Shown here: positions 1 to 8,300 of the stretch, in pieces | Position numbering within the stretch: position 1 is the first letter of the stretch | How the letters are laid out: each line of letters opens with the position of its first letter | Assembly: GCA_910587755.1 (NCBI GenBank) | Contig: CAJUNZ010000012.1 | Location: 1 to 9,753 of the forward strand | Length of the DNA: 9,753 nucleotides | Reading direction: 5' to 3' | DNA from: an uncultured Acetatifactor sp. | Lineage (GTDB): Bacteria; Bacillota; Clostridia; Lachnospirales; Lachnospiraceae | The notes under the pieces: generated by a model | What the model saw: only the letters and a program-made list of their open reading frames with translations | Database searches by the model: none | Told to the model about the DNA's origin: nothing | Translations under genes and position numbers: made by a program

Positions 1-960
1 GAACTGGTTGAAAGATATATTGCCACTAAAACAGGGGTAAGACATAACACCCTTGCCGGATATAAAACGGTTGTCAATATATTAAAGAAAGAAGAGTTTG
101 GCAGCCGGAGGATTGATCTGGTAAAACCGTCAGACGCTAAACTCTGGCTGATTAAGTTGCAGTCAGAGGATAAGAGAAGTTACAGCAGTATCCATAGTAT
201 CAGAGGTGTTGTGCGTCCTGCCTTTCGTATGGCGGTTGAGGATGATTTAATAAAGAAGAATCCCTTTGACTGGGAACTTGCAACAGTGCTGATAAATGAC
301 AGCGTATCAAGGGAGGCGATTACACCGAGACAGGAAAGGCTGTTCCTTGATTTTATAAAAGGAGACAAACATTATTCACAATATTATGAGGGGATGTATA
401 TATTATTCAAGACAGGCATGAGGATTTCAGAGTTCTGTGGCCTGACGCTGTCGGATGTGGATATGAAAGGACGGAAGATACATATAGATAAGCAGTTACA
501 GCGTACAAGAGAGGGTAACTATATCATAGCGGATACGAAAACCACCTATGGAGAAAGGTATTTGCCAATGACGGAAGAAGTTTACCAGTGCTTTAAAAAG
601 CTGGTAGCCAGACGCAGGAAAACAAAGGTGGAGCCAATGGTGGATGGTGTGGGCGGCTTTCTGGTTCTGGATCAGAATGGTATGCCGTACCTTGCATTAC
701 ATTGGGAAAAGCGGTTCGAGTATGCTCTGAAGAAGTATAACAGGACATACAAGGAAGAACTGCCAAAGATAACGCCGCATGTATGCAGACATACCTATTG
801 TAGTAACATGGCAAAGTCAGGAGTAAATGCAAAGACTCTACAATATCTTATGGGTCATGCCGACATTGCCACGACCTTAAATGTGTATACCCATTTGGGA
901 TATGATGACGTGGAAAAGGAAGTAAGGGAAATGGAAGAAAGGCTTAGAAAGGAAGTGTAG
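1..960 (+). CDS. int: Tn916-family tyrosine integrase, 5'-truncated by window edge
   Basis: Site-specific recombinase that would excise and integrate a conjugative or mobilisable element. The frame is open from base 1, so the TTG at 157 is an internal codon, not the start. 319 residues are visible; Tn916 Int is about 405, so roughly 85 N-terminal residues (the arm-binding domain) lie upstream. Visible residues 1-95 match the core-binding SAM-like domain, with the family-typical stretch KTGVRHNT near the start. The catalytic domain follows, with all expected residues: R141 in GMRISEF, a beta-hairpin lysine (K180), HVCR (H260, R263), GH (H286) and the tyrosine nucleophile Y296 in LNVYTH. The C-terminus is short and charged. 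Nothing suggests inactivation. As in Tn916, int reads outward at the element end, which puts the rest of the element to the left of this window. The call rests on close resemblance to remembered Tn916 Int sequence and on the motifs. Confidence 0.93.
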   Translation, partial: ELVERYIATKTGVRHNTLAGYKTVVNILKKEEFGSRRIDLVKPSDAKLWLIKLQSEDKRSYSSIHSIRGVVRPAFRMAVEDDLIKKNPFDWELATVLINDSVSREAITPRQERLFLDFIKGDKHYSQYYEGMYILFKTGMRISEFCGLTLSDVDMKGRKIHIDKQLQRTREGNYIIADTKTTYGERYLPMTEEVYQCFKKLVARRRKTKVEPMVDGVGGFLVLDQNGMPYLALHWEKRFEYALKKYNRTYKEELPKITPHVCRHTYCSNMAKSGVNAKTLQYLMGHADIATTLNVYTHLGYDDVEKEVREMEERLRKEV

Positions 961-982
961 GCGTGTAGGAATTTACCTTTGG

Positions 983-1026
983 AAAGAGTAAAAAAGAGGT
1001 CATTTTACTTCTTTTTTACTCTTTTT
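983..1026 (+). terminator. Long hairpin with T-tract after int
   Basis: An 18-bp stem with one G-T mismatch (983-1000 with 1007-1024) encloses a 6-nt loop; the right arm is T-rich and runs into further Ts at 1025-1026. It begins 23 bases after the int stop codon and has the form of a Rho-independent terminator. Because it also lies at the probable element end, the inverted repeat could instead, or also, be a recombination or protein-binding structure. Confidence 0.65.
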
Positions 1027-1036
1027 GGGAGACAAA

Positions 1037-1134
1037 ATATACCGAGGTATGGTAAGATATACGAGGTATAGAGTTTTTGAGGTCAGAGAGAAAACCTTGA
1101 AAACATAAGGAAAAACCAAGATATACCGAGATAT
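1037..1134 (+). repeat. Three copies of an ATATACCGAGGTAT-like motif at probable element end
   Basis: The motif occurs at 1037-1050 (ATATACCGAGGTAT), 1057-1069 (ATATACGAGGTAT, one base shorter) and 1121-1134 (ATATACCGAGATAT). All three are in direct orientation between the int terminator and the phosphatase gene. Tn916-type integrases bind short direct repeats (arm sites) near each element end, so these are candidates for integrase arm sites or for part of the attachment site. The function is inferred; the repeats themselves are plain in the sequence. I cannot place the exact element boundary without the other end or an empty site. Confidence 0.5.
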
Positions 1135-1140
1135 AAGGAG
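1135..1140 (+). promoter_or_regulatory. Ribosome binding site deciding the phosphatase start
   Basis: AAGGAG at 1135-1140 lies only 2 nt before the ATG at 1143 but 11 nt before the ATG at 1152. The second start also begins the protein with the family-typical MIKILF strand, so 1152 is preferred. The site directly abuts the third ATATACC repeat. Confidence 0.65.
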
Positions 1141-1151
1141 ATATGGAAACC

Positions 1152-1628
1152 ATGATAAAAATATTATTTATATGCCACGGCAATATTTGTCGCAGTCCCA
1201 TGGCTGAGTTTATTATGAAGGATCTTGTAGCCAGAGAGGGGCTTTCTGAGAATTTTTTTATTGCATCTGCGGCCACCAGCTCGGAGGAGATCTATAAGGG
1301 TGTTGGCAATCCAGTGTATCCTTCTGCCAAAAGAATGCTGGCATCCCATGGAATTGACTGCTCAGGAAAGCGTGCTGAGCTATTAAAGAGGTCGGACTAT
1401 GACCAATATGATTATCTGCTTGGCATGGACAAAAATAACATCCGCAACATGCTTGAGATTCTGAGGGGAGACCCGGAGAGGAAGGTCTATAAGCTTTTGT
1501 CATTTACCGAGGCAGAGCATGATATTATAGATCCCTGGTATTCGGGAGATTTTGAAACCACTTACCAGGATCTGGTGAGAGGGTGCGAAGCTTTTCTGGC
1601 ATATCTGCGGGAGAAAGGCGCTCTGTAA
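1152..1628 (+). CDS. Low-molecular-weight protein tyrosine phosphatase
   Basis: Cytoplasmic phosphatase of the LMW-PTP family, 158 residues, the usual family size. The N-terminal strand leads straight into the phosphate-binding loop CHGNICRS, giving the C-x5-R signature with nucleophile C8 and R14. The general-acid loop is near the C-terminus as DPWYSGDF, with D127 as the expected acid. The segment with GNPVYPSAKRMLASHGI is typical of the clostridial branch. Members act on phosphotyrosine proteins, often tyrosine kinases of capsule or exopolysaccharide systems, but no kinase or polysaccharide gene is visible here, so the substrate is unknown. It is a single gene, convergent with the tetR-type gene 14 nt downstream. 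I see no convincing promoter in its leader: a TTGAAA at 1097 is 19 nt from a weak TATACC. The integrated element may therefore have changed its expression. An upstream in-frame ATG at 1143 would add three residues. Confidence 0.93.
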   Translation: MIKILFICHGNICRSPMAEFIMKDLVAREGLSENFFIASAATSSEEIYKGVGNPVYPSAKRMLASHGIDCSGKRAELLKRSDYDQYDYLLGMDKNNIRNMLEILRGDPERKVYKLLSFTEAEHDIIDPWYSGDFETTYQDLVRGCEAFLAYLREKGAL

Positions 1629-1629
1629 A

Positions 1630-1650
1630 AGGGGTGAAAAAGTCACCCCT
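1630..1650. terminator. Short hairpin between convergent genes
   Basis: A perfect 8-bp inverted repeat (AGGGGTGA at 1630-1637, TCACCCCT at 1643-1650) with a 5-nt A-rich loop lies just after the phosphatase stop and overlaps the stop codon of the minus-strand regulator. Read on the minus strand it is followed by TTTT, so it best serves the regulator. On the plus strand it has no T-tract. It is plausibly a weak shared terminator. Confidence 0.5.
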
Positions 1651-2224
1651 GAGGTTCTTGCAGCAGGCTCAGTCCCTTTTCCAACATGCTGCTGCACAGG
1701 AGGGACATTTCCTCGGGAGTGGGGGGAAAGGGCTCGGTGAGCCAGGTTTCCACCACGCCGGCACAGCCGGAGACAATAAAAGATTCTACATAAGCATAGT
1801 AATAAGCGGAGCGGCCCGGTTCCAGAAGCCGGGAGATATGTTCTTTCACCGTGTCTTTCAGACGGTTTACAAAAGACAGATCCCCGTGGGGACCCACCAT
1901 GACTCTCACCACATCTCTGTGGCGGTTCACAAAGGAGAAGATGTCCAGGAGGGTGTCCCGGGGGGAGATGGCTTTCAGCTCACATTTCATGGTGCGCCCC
2001 AGTATATTCTCAAATTCTACAAACAACTCATCTTCCACCTTGGAAAGCATATCATAGATATCACTGTAGTGCAGGTAGAATGTTCCCCTGTTGATGTCGG
2101 CCAGGTCAGCCAGTTCCTTGACAGATATATCTTTTACATCTTTTTCTTCCATCAGCTGCAGCAGGCACTGCAGCAAAAGGGATTTCGTCTTCCGCACCCT
2201 TCGGTCCATCTTTTCTTTTTCCAT
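1643..2224 (-). CDS. TetR/AcrR-family transcriptional regulator
   Basis: Helix-turn-helix repressor of 193 residues, normal for TetR proteins. The N-terminal DNA-binding domain covers about residues 8-55, with the helix-turn-helix ISVKELADLADINRGTFYLHY. The remainder is a helical ligand/dimerisation domain with a TetR_C-like shape; the ligand cannot be read from sequence. The start is ATG at 2224, 7 nt from a GGAGG (plus-strand 2232-2236). The ATG one codon earlier (2227) is only 4 nt from it, and a further in-frame ATG at 2296 has no ribosome site and would add a Cys- and Trp-containing tail unlike the family. It is divergent from the MMPL transporter gene, the classic arrangement for a repressor of an efflux or export operon. 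The control region between them holds inverted repeats over both promoters. The local regulatory role is inferred from this layout. Confidence 0.9.
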   Translation of the reverse strand: MEKEKMDRRVRKTKSLLLQCLLQLMEEKDVKDISVKELADLADINRGTFYLHYSDIYDMLSKVEDELFVEFENILGRTMKCELKAISPRDTLLDIFSFVNRHRDVVRVMVGPHGDLSFVNRLKDTVKEHISRLLEPGRSAYYYAYVESFIVSGCAGVVETWLTEPFPPTPEEMSLLCSSMLEKGLSLLQEPQG

Positions 2225-2253
2225 CATAAATCCTCCATTTCGACAGAATCCAT

Positions 2254-2275
2254 GCCTGGGGCATAGCGCCCAGGC
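2254..2275 (-). other. GC-rich hairpin in the regulator leader
   Basis: Perfect 7-bp inverted repeat GCCTGGG (2254-2260) and CCCAGGC (2269-2275) with an 8-nt loop, in the untranslated leader of the tetR-type gene, about 18 nt before its ribosome binding site. It stands out in an AT-rich region and could affect translation or mRNA stability. The role is unknown. Confidence 0.4.
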
Positions 2276-2298
2276 GCCGATTTCTAAACTTTTCATGA

Positions 2299-2328
2299 AT
2301 AATAGACAAAACTGTCATTGGCTGTTCA
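2299..2328 (-). promoter_or_regulatory. Possible promoter of the tetR-type gene
   Basis: Read on the minus strand: TGAACA (plus 2323-2328, 4 of 6 to the -35 consensus), an 18-nt spacer and TATTAT (plus 2299-2304, 5 of 6 to the -10 consensus). The spacer contains the small palindrome GACAAAACTGTC (2305-2316), a possible autoregulatory site. Transcription would start about 65 nt before the chosen start codon. The -35 is weak, so this is tentative. Confidence 0.4.
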
Positions 2329-2332
2329 GTAA

Positions 2333-2369
2333 AATACACAGGTGCAAAAAATGTGTATTGTCTTTTGCA
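2333..2369. promoter_or_regulatory. Interleaved inverted repeats, candidate TetR operator
   Basis: Two perfect inverted repeats overlap: AATACACA (2333-2340) with TGTGTATT (2352-2359), 11-nt spacer; and TGCAAAA (2343-2349) with TTTTGCA (2363-2369), 13-nt spacer. The first ends on the -35 hexamer of the transporter promoter, so a bound repressor would block RNA polymerase. TTGTCT or its complement also recurs at 2304-2309, 2358-2363 and 2410-2415. TetR dimers commonly bind such palindromes between divergent genes. Which repeat is the true operator cannot be decided from the sequence. Confidence 0.5.
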
Positions 2370-2385
2370 ATGTATCTATTATAAT
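2358..2385 (+). promoter_or_regulatory. Promoter of the MMPL-GLUG operon
   Basis: TTGTCT (2358-2363), 16-nt spacer and a perfect TATAAT (2380-2385). Transcription would begin near 2392, leaving a leader of about 93 nt before the ATG at 2485. The -35 overlaps the candidate operator. This is the only strong promoter seen upstream of the two-gene operon. Confidence 0.65.
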
Positions 2386-2484
2386 AACCAATGTGAAAAA
2401 AATCAACACTTGTCTAGTAAACAACTCTCATTCGCAAAACGGGAGTCCAGGGGGTTGGGGCGGACAGAAAGGCAGGACTTTTGC

Positions 2485-5301
2485 ATGGAAAAGGACAAAA
2501 AGGAAAACTCATTTATGATCAGGCTGTCAACCCTGATCGTGGATAAGCGGAAGGGCTTTTACCTTATCTTCATAATGCTGATTCTATTTAGTGTGGCGTC
2601 AATGAACAGGGTAAATGTAAACAATGATTTAACCTCCTATCTGCCGGACACCACGGAAACCCGGCGGGGACTTGACCTGATGGAGGAGCAGTTTATCACT
2701 TACGGAACCGCCCGGGTGATGGTGTGCAATATCACCTGTGAGGAGGCGGAAGAGCTTGCGGAGCGGCTTGAGTCCATGGAAGGTGTGAGCATGCTGGATT
2801 TTGACGATTCCCCAGAGCATTACCACAATATGGAGGCTCTGTTTGACATTACCTTTGACGGGACTGCAGGGGACGAAGGCACTCTGGAGCGGCTGAACCA
2901 GGTACTGGAGGCTTTGGAAGGGTATGATGTATACTATTCTTCCGACATTGGCCAGGAGGAGCGGGACGCATCGGATCTGAGTAATGACATGATTATCATA
3001 CTGATGCTGGCCGGAGTGGTCATTGTGTGCGTGCTGCTGTTTACCTCCACCACATATGCGGAGATCCCTGTCTTTTTGATGACTTTTATTGTGGCGGCCA
3101 TTCTGAACAAGGGTACAAACTACTGGTTTGGCACCATAAGTTTTGTGACGGATTCCATTGCGGTGGTGCTGCAGCTGGCTCTGGCGGTGGACTATGCCAT
3201 AATCCTATGCCATCGTTTTATGGAAGAACACGAGGACAAGGATGCCAGGGAGGCGGCCATTGTGGCTCTGAGCAAAGCCATACCGGAGATTTCCTCCAGT
3301 TCCCTGACCACGGTTTCCGGCATGGTGGCCATGATGTTCATGCAGTTTCGGATTGGCTATGACATGGGAATTGTACTGGCAAAGGCCATTCTGCTGAGTC
3401 TGATATCGGTTTTCTTCCTGATGCCGGGGCTTCTGCTGACTTTTGCCAAGGCCATTGACAACTCCCACCACAGAAGTTTTGTGCCCAAAATCACGGCGGT
3501 GGGCAGGCTCTGTGTACATACCAGATATCTGATCCCGCCTCTTCTGGTGGCGGCGGTGATTGTGGCGGCTGTTTTATCCGGGAGAGCGGATTATGTATAT
3601 GATGTTAATTCTCTGGAGTCCAAGTCCATGAGCGCCAACAGATTTTCCGTCAGTATGGTGAATCAGGAGTTTGGGACCATCAATCAGCTGGCTGTGCTGG
3701 TGCCAAAGGGGGACTATGAGAAGGAGGCCCGGTGTCTGCGTGATCTGGAAAAAATGGCGGAGGTGGACTCCTGTATGGGGCTGGCGAACATTGAGGCCAT
3801 GGATGGATATATTTTGACACAGCAGCTGTCCCCCAGAGCGTTTGCGGAACTTATCGACATGGACGTGGAAGTGGCGGATCTGCTCTATTCCGCCTATGCG
3901 GTGGAAGAGGACAATTATGGGGCCATATTGAGCGGAGTCAGTGAGTATAAGATTCCTCTGATTGACATTTTTCTCTTTATCTATGACCAGAAGGAGAAGG
4001 GGAGCATTGAACTGGAAGAAGAACTGGAGGAGACGCTTACGGATGCCTACTCTCAGATCAGTATAGCCCGGGATCAGCTTCTGGGGGAGGAGTTCAGCCG
4101 TTTTGTGCTGGAGCTGAATGTTCCCGTGGAGGGAACGGAGGCCTATGAAACGCTGGAGCGGATCCGGGGCACGGTTTCCAGGCACTATCCGGCGGAAGAA
4201 ATATATCTTGTGGGAAATACCACCAGCAATAAGGACTTAAGCGATTCCTTCAGCACGGACAACACCATTATTACAGTGCTGACGGCATTGTTTGTCATGG
4301 TTATCCTGCTGTTTACATTTCAGTCGGCGGGACTGCCGGTGCTGCTTGTAGTGACCATTCAGGGAAGTATCTGGATGAATTTCTCCCTGCCTTATCTTAC
4401 GGGGGAATCGGTGTATTTCCTGGGGTATCTGGTGGTGTCGGCCATACAGATGGGCGCCACAATAGACTATGCAATTGTGATTACCAGCCGGTACATGGAG
4501 CTGAAGACCTATATGCCCATAAAAGAGGCCATTGTGGAGACGCTGAATCAGGCATTCCCCACCATAGTCACCAGCGGTTCCATGCTTGTGGCGTCAGGGT
4601 TTATCATCAGCAATGTGTCCACCAACGCGGTGGTGGCAGCCATCGGTCTGGCTCTGGGCAGGGGGACTCTGACTTCCATTGCTCTGGTGCTGCTGGCACT
4701 GCCTCAGACATTGCTCATAGGAGACATTATAATAGAAAAGACGGCCTTCACCCTGAAGCGTGATCTGGTGAAACCCCTTCCCTCCGGAGGGCGGATTCGG
4801 ATGTCGGGTCATATCAAAGGCTATGTGAACGGTGTCCTGGACGGGGAGTTCAGCGGAGTCATAGACGGTGAGATGGGCGCTGTGGTACGGGCCAGGGACA
4901 GGGTGCAGCAGGTGACACCGGGGGAATCCGGGGAAGACACCCCCTTGCTGGGGATAGAGGCGGCGGAGGAAAAAAGCGCAGGCGGTCCTGAAGCACCCGA
5001 AGATCCATCGGCATCCACCGGGGAGAGTCCCCTCCCTGAGAAACTGTCGGCATCCACCGGGGAGAGTCCCCTCCCTGAAAAACCGTCGGCATCCACCGGG
5101 GAGAGTCCCCTCCCTGAGAAACTGTCGGCATCCACCGGACCGGAAGTTCCGGCAGAGGAAAATATGTCCCCAAGTCCGGAGAGTGCAGGAACGGAGGAGA
5201 ATGCCCAGGGACATGGCGGCAGAAAAAGACGGAAGCCCTTGGCACTGGGGCGGAGGGCACAGGAGAGACAGAAAGGAGCGGCAGACCATGAGAAGAGATA
5301 A
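2485..5301 (+). CDS. MMPL/RND-family transporter with repeat-containing cytoplasmic tail
   Basis: Integral membrane exporter of the MMPL branch of the RND superfamily, 938 residues. The fold is a duplicated half: TM1 (about 24-40), extracytoplasmic loop (42-165), TM bundle (168-325), TM7 (348-366), second loop (367-590), TM bundle (593-748). Each half carries the Asp-Tyr pair typical of MMPL proton relays: D236-Y237 in AVDYAII and D661-Y662 in TIDYAIV. MMPL proteins move lipids or other hydrophobic molecules using the proton gradient; the substrate here is unknown. After TM12 comes a glycine-rich tetrapeptide repeat (773-800), an acidic P/E/S/T-rich tail with a 13-residue repeat (842-885) and a basic end (912-938). 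The ATG at 2485 has a modest CAGGA 8 nt upstream; the longer in-frame ATG at 2353 lies before the promoter -10 and is rejected. The stop overlaps the next gene by 14 nt. The divergent tetR-type gene is the likely repressor. Confidence 0.92.
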   Translation: MEKDKKENSFMIRLSTLIVDKRKGFYLIFIMLILFSVASMNRVNVNNDLTSYLPDTTETRRGLDLMEEQFITYGTARVMVCNITCEEAEELAERLESMEGVSMLDFDDSPEHYHNMEALFDITFDGTAGDEGTLERLNQVLEALEGYDVYYSSDIGQEERDASDLSNDMIIILMLAGVVIVCVLLFTSTTYAEIPVFLMTFIVAAILNKGTNYWFGTISFVTDSIAVVLQLALAVDYAIILCHRFMEEHEDKDAREAAIVALSKAIPEISSSSLTTVSGMVAMMFMQFRIGYDMGIVLAKAILLSLISVFFLMPGLLLTFAKAIDNSHHRSFVPKITAVGRLCVHTRYLIPPLLVAAVIVAAVLSGRADYVYDVNSLESKSMSANRFSVSMVNQEFGTINQLAVLVPKGDYEKEARCLRDLEKMAEVDSCMGLANIEAMDGYILTQQLSPRAFAELIDMDVEVADLLYSAYAVEEDNYGAILSGVSEYKIPLIDIFLFIYDQKEKGSIELEEELEETLTDAYSQISIARDQLLGEEFSRFVLELNVPVEGTEAYETLERIRGTVSRHYPAEEIYLVGNTTSNKDLSDSFSTDNTIITVLTALFVMVILLFTFQSAGLPVLLVVTIQGSIWMNFSLPYLTGESVYFLGYLVVSAIQMGATIDYAIVITSRYMELKTYMPIKEAIVETLNQAFPTIVTSGSMLVASGFIISNVSTNAVVAAIGLALGRGTLTSIALVLLALPQTLLIGDIIIEKTAFTLKRDLVKPLPSGGRIRMSGHIKGYVNGVLDGEFSGVIDGEMGAVVRARDRVQQVTPGESGEDTPLLGIEAAEEKSAGGPEAPEDPSASTGESPLPEKLSASTGESPLPEKPSASTGESPLPEKLSASTGPEVPAEENMSPSPESAGTEENAQGHGGRKRRKPLALGRRAQERQKGAADHEKR
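5008..5138 (+). repeat. 39-bp in-frame tandem repeat in the transporter tail
   Basis: Three full 39-bp units (5008-5046, 5047-5085, 5086-5124) plus 14 bp of a fourth. Each encodes SASTGESPLPEK plus L or P. Units 1 and 3 are identical and unit 2 differs only near its 3' end, which points to recent duplication by slippage or recombination. Each unit holds GGGGAGAGTCCCC, a 5-bp stem with a 3-nt loop. Copy number probably varies between strains, changing tail length in steps of 13 residues without a frameshift. Confidence 0.95.
5272..5278 (+). promoter_or_regulatory. Ribosome binding site of the GLUG protein inside the transporter gene
   Basis: AAAGGAG lies 9 nt before the ATG at 5288, near-ideal spacing, within the last codons of the MMPL gene. 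It decides the start: the in-frame upstream extension to 5183 is read from the transporter's coding DNA and would bury the signal peptide. The ATG lies 14 nt before the end of the transporter stop codon, favouring translational coupling. Confidence 0.8.
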
Positions 5302-8300
5302 GAGCAGGCACTGTAAGCATATGGCCCTGGTGACGGCGGCCCTTTTGGCGGTGGGCAGCGTGTTTCCCGCCCAGGCGGCCCAGTCCTCTGTCTATGGGCA
5401 GTATCTCTCCGGCGAGAATGCCGGAAACATACCGGGGACAGAGGCAGGGTACACCCGGATCAGCCTTTCCACCGAAGGGGATCTGGCGGAATTTGCCCGA
5501 AATTGTCAGGTGGACTCCTGGTCCCGGGACAAATATGTGACCCTGGAGGGGGACATTGCTCTTCAGGAGCATCAGGATCTCTCCATTCCTGTGTTTGGCG
5601 GGATATTTGACGGTCAGGGCTATGGCATTTCAGGCCTTGACATCCGGACATCCGGTTCTGCGGCCGGACTCTTCCGCTATGTCCAGGAGGGCGGCGTGGT
5701 GAGGAACCTGTCCGTCTCAGGCATGGTGCACCCGGAGGGCAGCGGAAACAGAGTGGGGCTTTTGGCGGGGGTCAACTATGGACAGATTAAAAACTGCAGT
5801 GCCTTCGGCAGCGTGGCCGGTTCCGGAGAGATCGGCGGACTTGTGGGGTGCAACCAGGAGACAGGGCAGATCCGGAAATGTCAGTCGGCGGCGGTGGTCA
5901 CAGGGGATCACAGTACCGGGGGCATCTGCGGCGCCAACTATGGAACTTTGAACAACTGTCAGAATACCGGGAATATCAACACTTTCAGCCAGGAGGTATC
6001 CTACAGTCTGGAGGATATCACCATGGAAAACCTGGAGGATATCAACAGCCTGGAACGGGTGGCGGTTCATATGGATACAGGGGGCGTCACAGGGTACTCC
6101 GAGGGAAAGATATACTACTGCACCAATTCCGGCACGGTTGGCTATCAGCATGTGGGTTATAATGTGGGTGGCGTTGTGGGCAGGCTCCACCAGGGCTATT
6201 TACAGAACTGCACCAATTCCGGGCATGTGCTGGGCAGAAAGGATGTGGGGGGGATTGCAGGGCAGATGGAGCCTTTCCTGGAGATACAGTACCTGAATGA
6301 CAGGCTTGGTGACATTGACAGGGAGACAGGGCGGTTCCTGGATCTGCTGGAGGCATTCCATGACGATCTGAACAGGTACAGCTCAGAGACGGTGGACCTG
6401 GCAGGGAGCATCAGCCGGAACCTGCAGAGTGCTTCCGCCGCCGCGGGGAATCTGACCACAACAGCCAGTGACCTGTGGTATCTGTACAATCAGGAACTCA
6501 CAGGGGTCAGCAGCGACATCAACCGCTTAAACCAGGAGTGGGAGAGTCTGTCCGACGGAATCAGGGACAGGGAGGAGGACAGACATCTGCCGGAGATTTC
6601 CGTCAGCGGTGGTGATGGAATATTTTCCTCCGTCAGCGGCAGCGACATTCATCTGCCGGACACATCCCCCATCACCAATGTCTTCACGGACATAGAGAGC
6701 TATGCGGCGGCTCTCAGAAGGTTTGGCAGCAGCACCAGCAACAGGATCCATGTGGTGACATCCACCACCAAAGACAAAAGCGGCGGCATTAACACCAGTC
6801 TGGAGACTCTGGACAGAGAGCTGCAGGCAGCCAGCGCCTCTCTTGTGCAGCTGACAGATGTGGCTGGGGAGGGCATTGACCGCACCGGCGAGGATATAGA
6901 CGCCCTTTTTGACCAGGCCAGGGTGCTGCGGAAACTGTTTCAGGAGGTGAGGGACGACCTGTTCCGCTATGAGGGGATCAGCATAGAAGATGTGTCCGAC
7001 GAGGCGGCCGGAGGAGAGATGGATCACCTGGGAGCTGGAGAACAGGAAGAGGAGGCATGGTATGACACCAGCACCTTCCAGAAAGGGAAGATTACCCTCT
7101 GCATCAACACAGGCCTGGTGGAGGCGGACACCAGTGTGGGGGGGATTGTGGGACAGGTGGCCACGGAGCTGGATTTTGATCCGGAGGACGATATTGCCGT
7201 CAGCGGCCAGGAGAGTTTTCGCATAGAGCAGAGTATCAAGGCCGTGGTGCGGGAGAGCCGCAACCTGGGAGACGTGACAGGGAAAAAGGACTATGTGGGA
7301 GGTATTGTGGGCAGGGCGGATTTTGGCGCGGTCATTTCCTGTGAATCCTACGGCAATGTCTCCAGCACCGGAGGCAGCACCGTGGGAGGCATTGCAGGCT
7401 CTTCCGGATACTGTGTCAGGAGCTGTTATTCCATGGGGCGGATATCCGGAAAAAATTATGTGGGCGGCATTGTGGGCAGGGGCAGCGACATTTTCTACTG
7501 TTATACCTACCCGGAGATTGATTTTACAGGAGAAGCGGCCGGATCCATCGCAGGATGGGTGAATGAGGAAGGGGTTCTCTATGGCAACTATTATGTGAGG
7601 CAGGAGGAGGCAGGAGATCCGGCCGCTGCCGTTCCAGGGGTGGACTCCATTGGCTATGAGGGGGCCGCAGAGCCTTTGAGCTATGAGGAATTCTGCAGCA
7701 GGAAGGGTGTTCCGGAGGCTTTTAGGACATTTACTGTCATCTTCCAGGCCCAGGGCCGGAAGCTTGCCTCAATACAGTGCAGCTACGGTGATCGCATTGA
7801 TCTGTCCCAGGTGCCCCAGATTCCTCCTGTGGAAGGGTATTTTGGGGTTTGGCCGGACTACGCCTACGGGCCCATAACCGGCAGCAGGGTTTTGGAGGCG
7901 CAGTACGAAAAATGGGTCTCCACCCTGGCCAGCGGGGAGAAGGATGAACAGGGACGGAGCATGGTACTTGTGGAAGGCCGTTTCCTGCCGGGGGCTTACC
8001 TGACCCTGGAGCAGACGCCGGAGGGATGTAAGGTCTCAGCGGCACGCCAGGAAGGCGGGGCATGCATGGAGCAGGGTACCCGGGAACTGGTGGTGCGGGT
8101 GCTATGTGAGAATCCGGAGGAGTCCGCCATAGAGCTCTGGGAGGAAGGGGCTTACAGGCAGGTGCCTTCCAGGGTCATGGGAAGCTGTCTGGAGTTCACT
8201 GTGGAGACTTCTTCCGGAGAGAACGGCGGGGCGCTCTGCGTCTACCAGGTTACGGAACCGGAGGAGACGGCGGGAAATAACCTGCTGCTCATGGCTGCAG

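Noticed and set aside
157..960. Integrase gene starting at the TTG at 157
   Set aside because: The frame is open back to base 1 and the upstream residues match the Tn916 Int core-binding domain, so the gene begins before the window.
1583..2266. Plus-strand open frame of 227 codons
   Set aside because: It lies antisense to the well-supported TetR-type gene, resembles no family I recognise, and has no ribosome site.
2353..2484. Extended N-terminus of the transporter from ATG 2353
   Set aside because: The ATG precedes the -10 box, lies inside the candidate operator, has no ribosome site, and the added residues are not typical of MMPL proteins.
5008..5138. 39-bp repeats as a CRISPR array
   Set aside because: Units are contiguous with no spacers and are in frame within the transporter gene.
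4594..5572. Long minus-strand open frames opposite the transporter tail and GLUG start
   Set aside because: They are produced by the GC-rich repeats and codon bias of the real plus-strand genes; their translations are Pro/Gly/Arg-rich with no domain.
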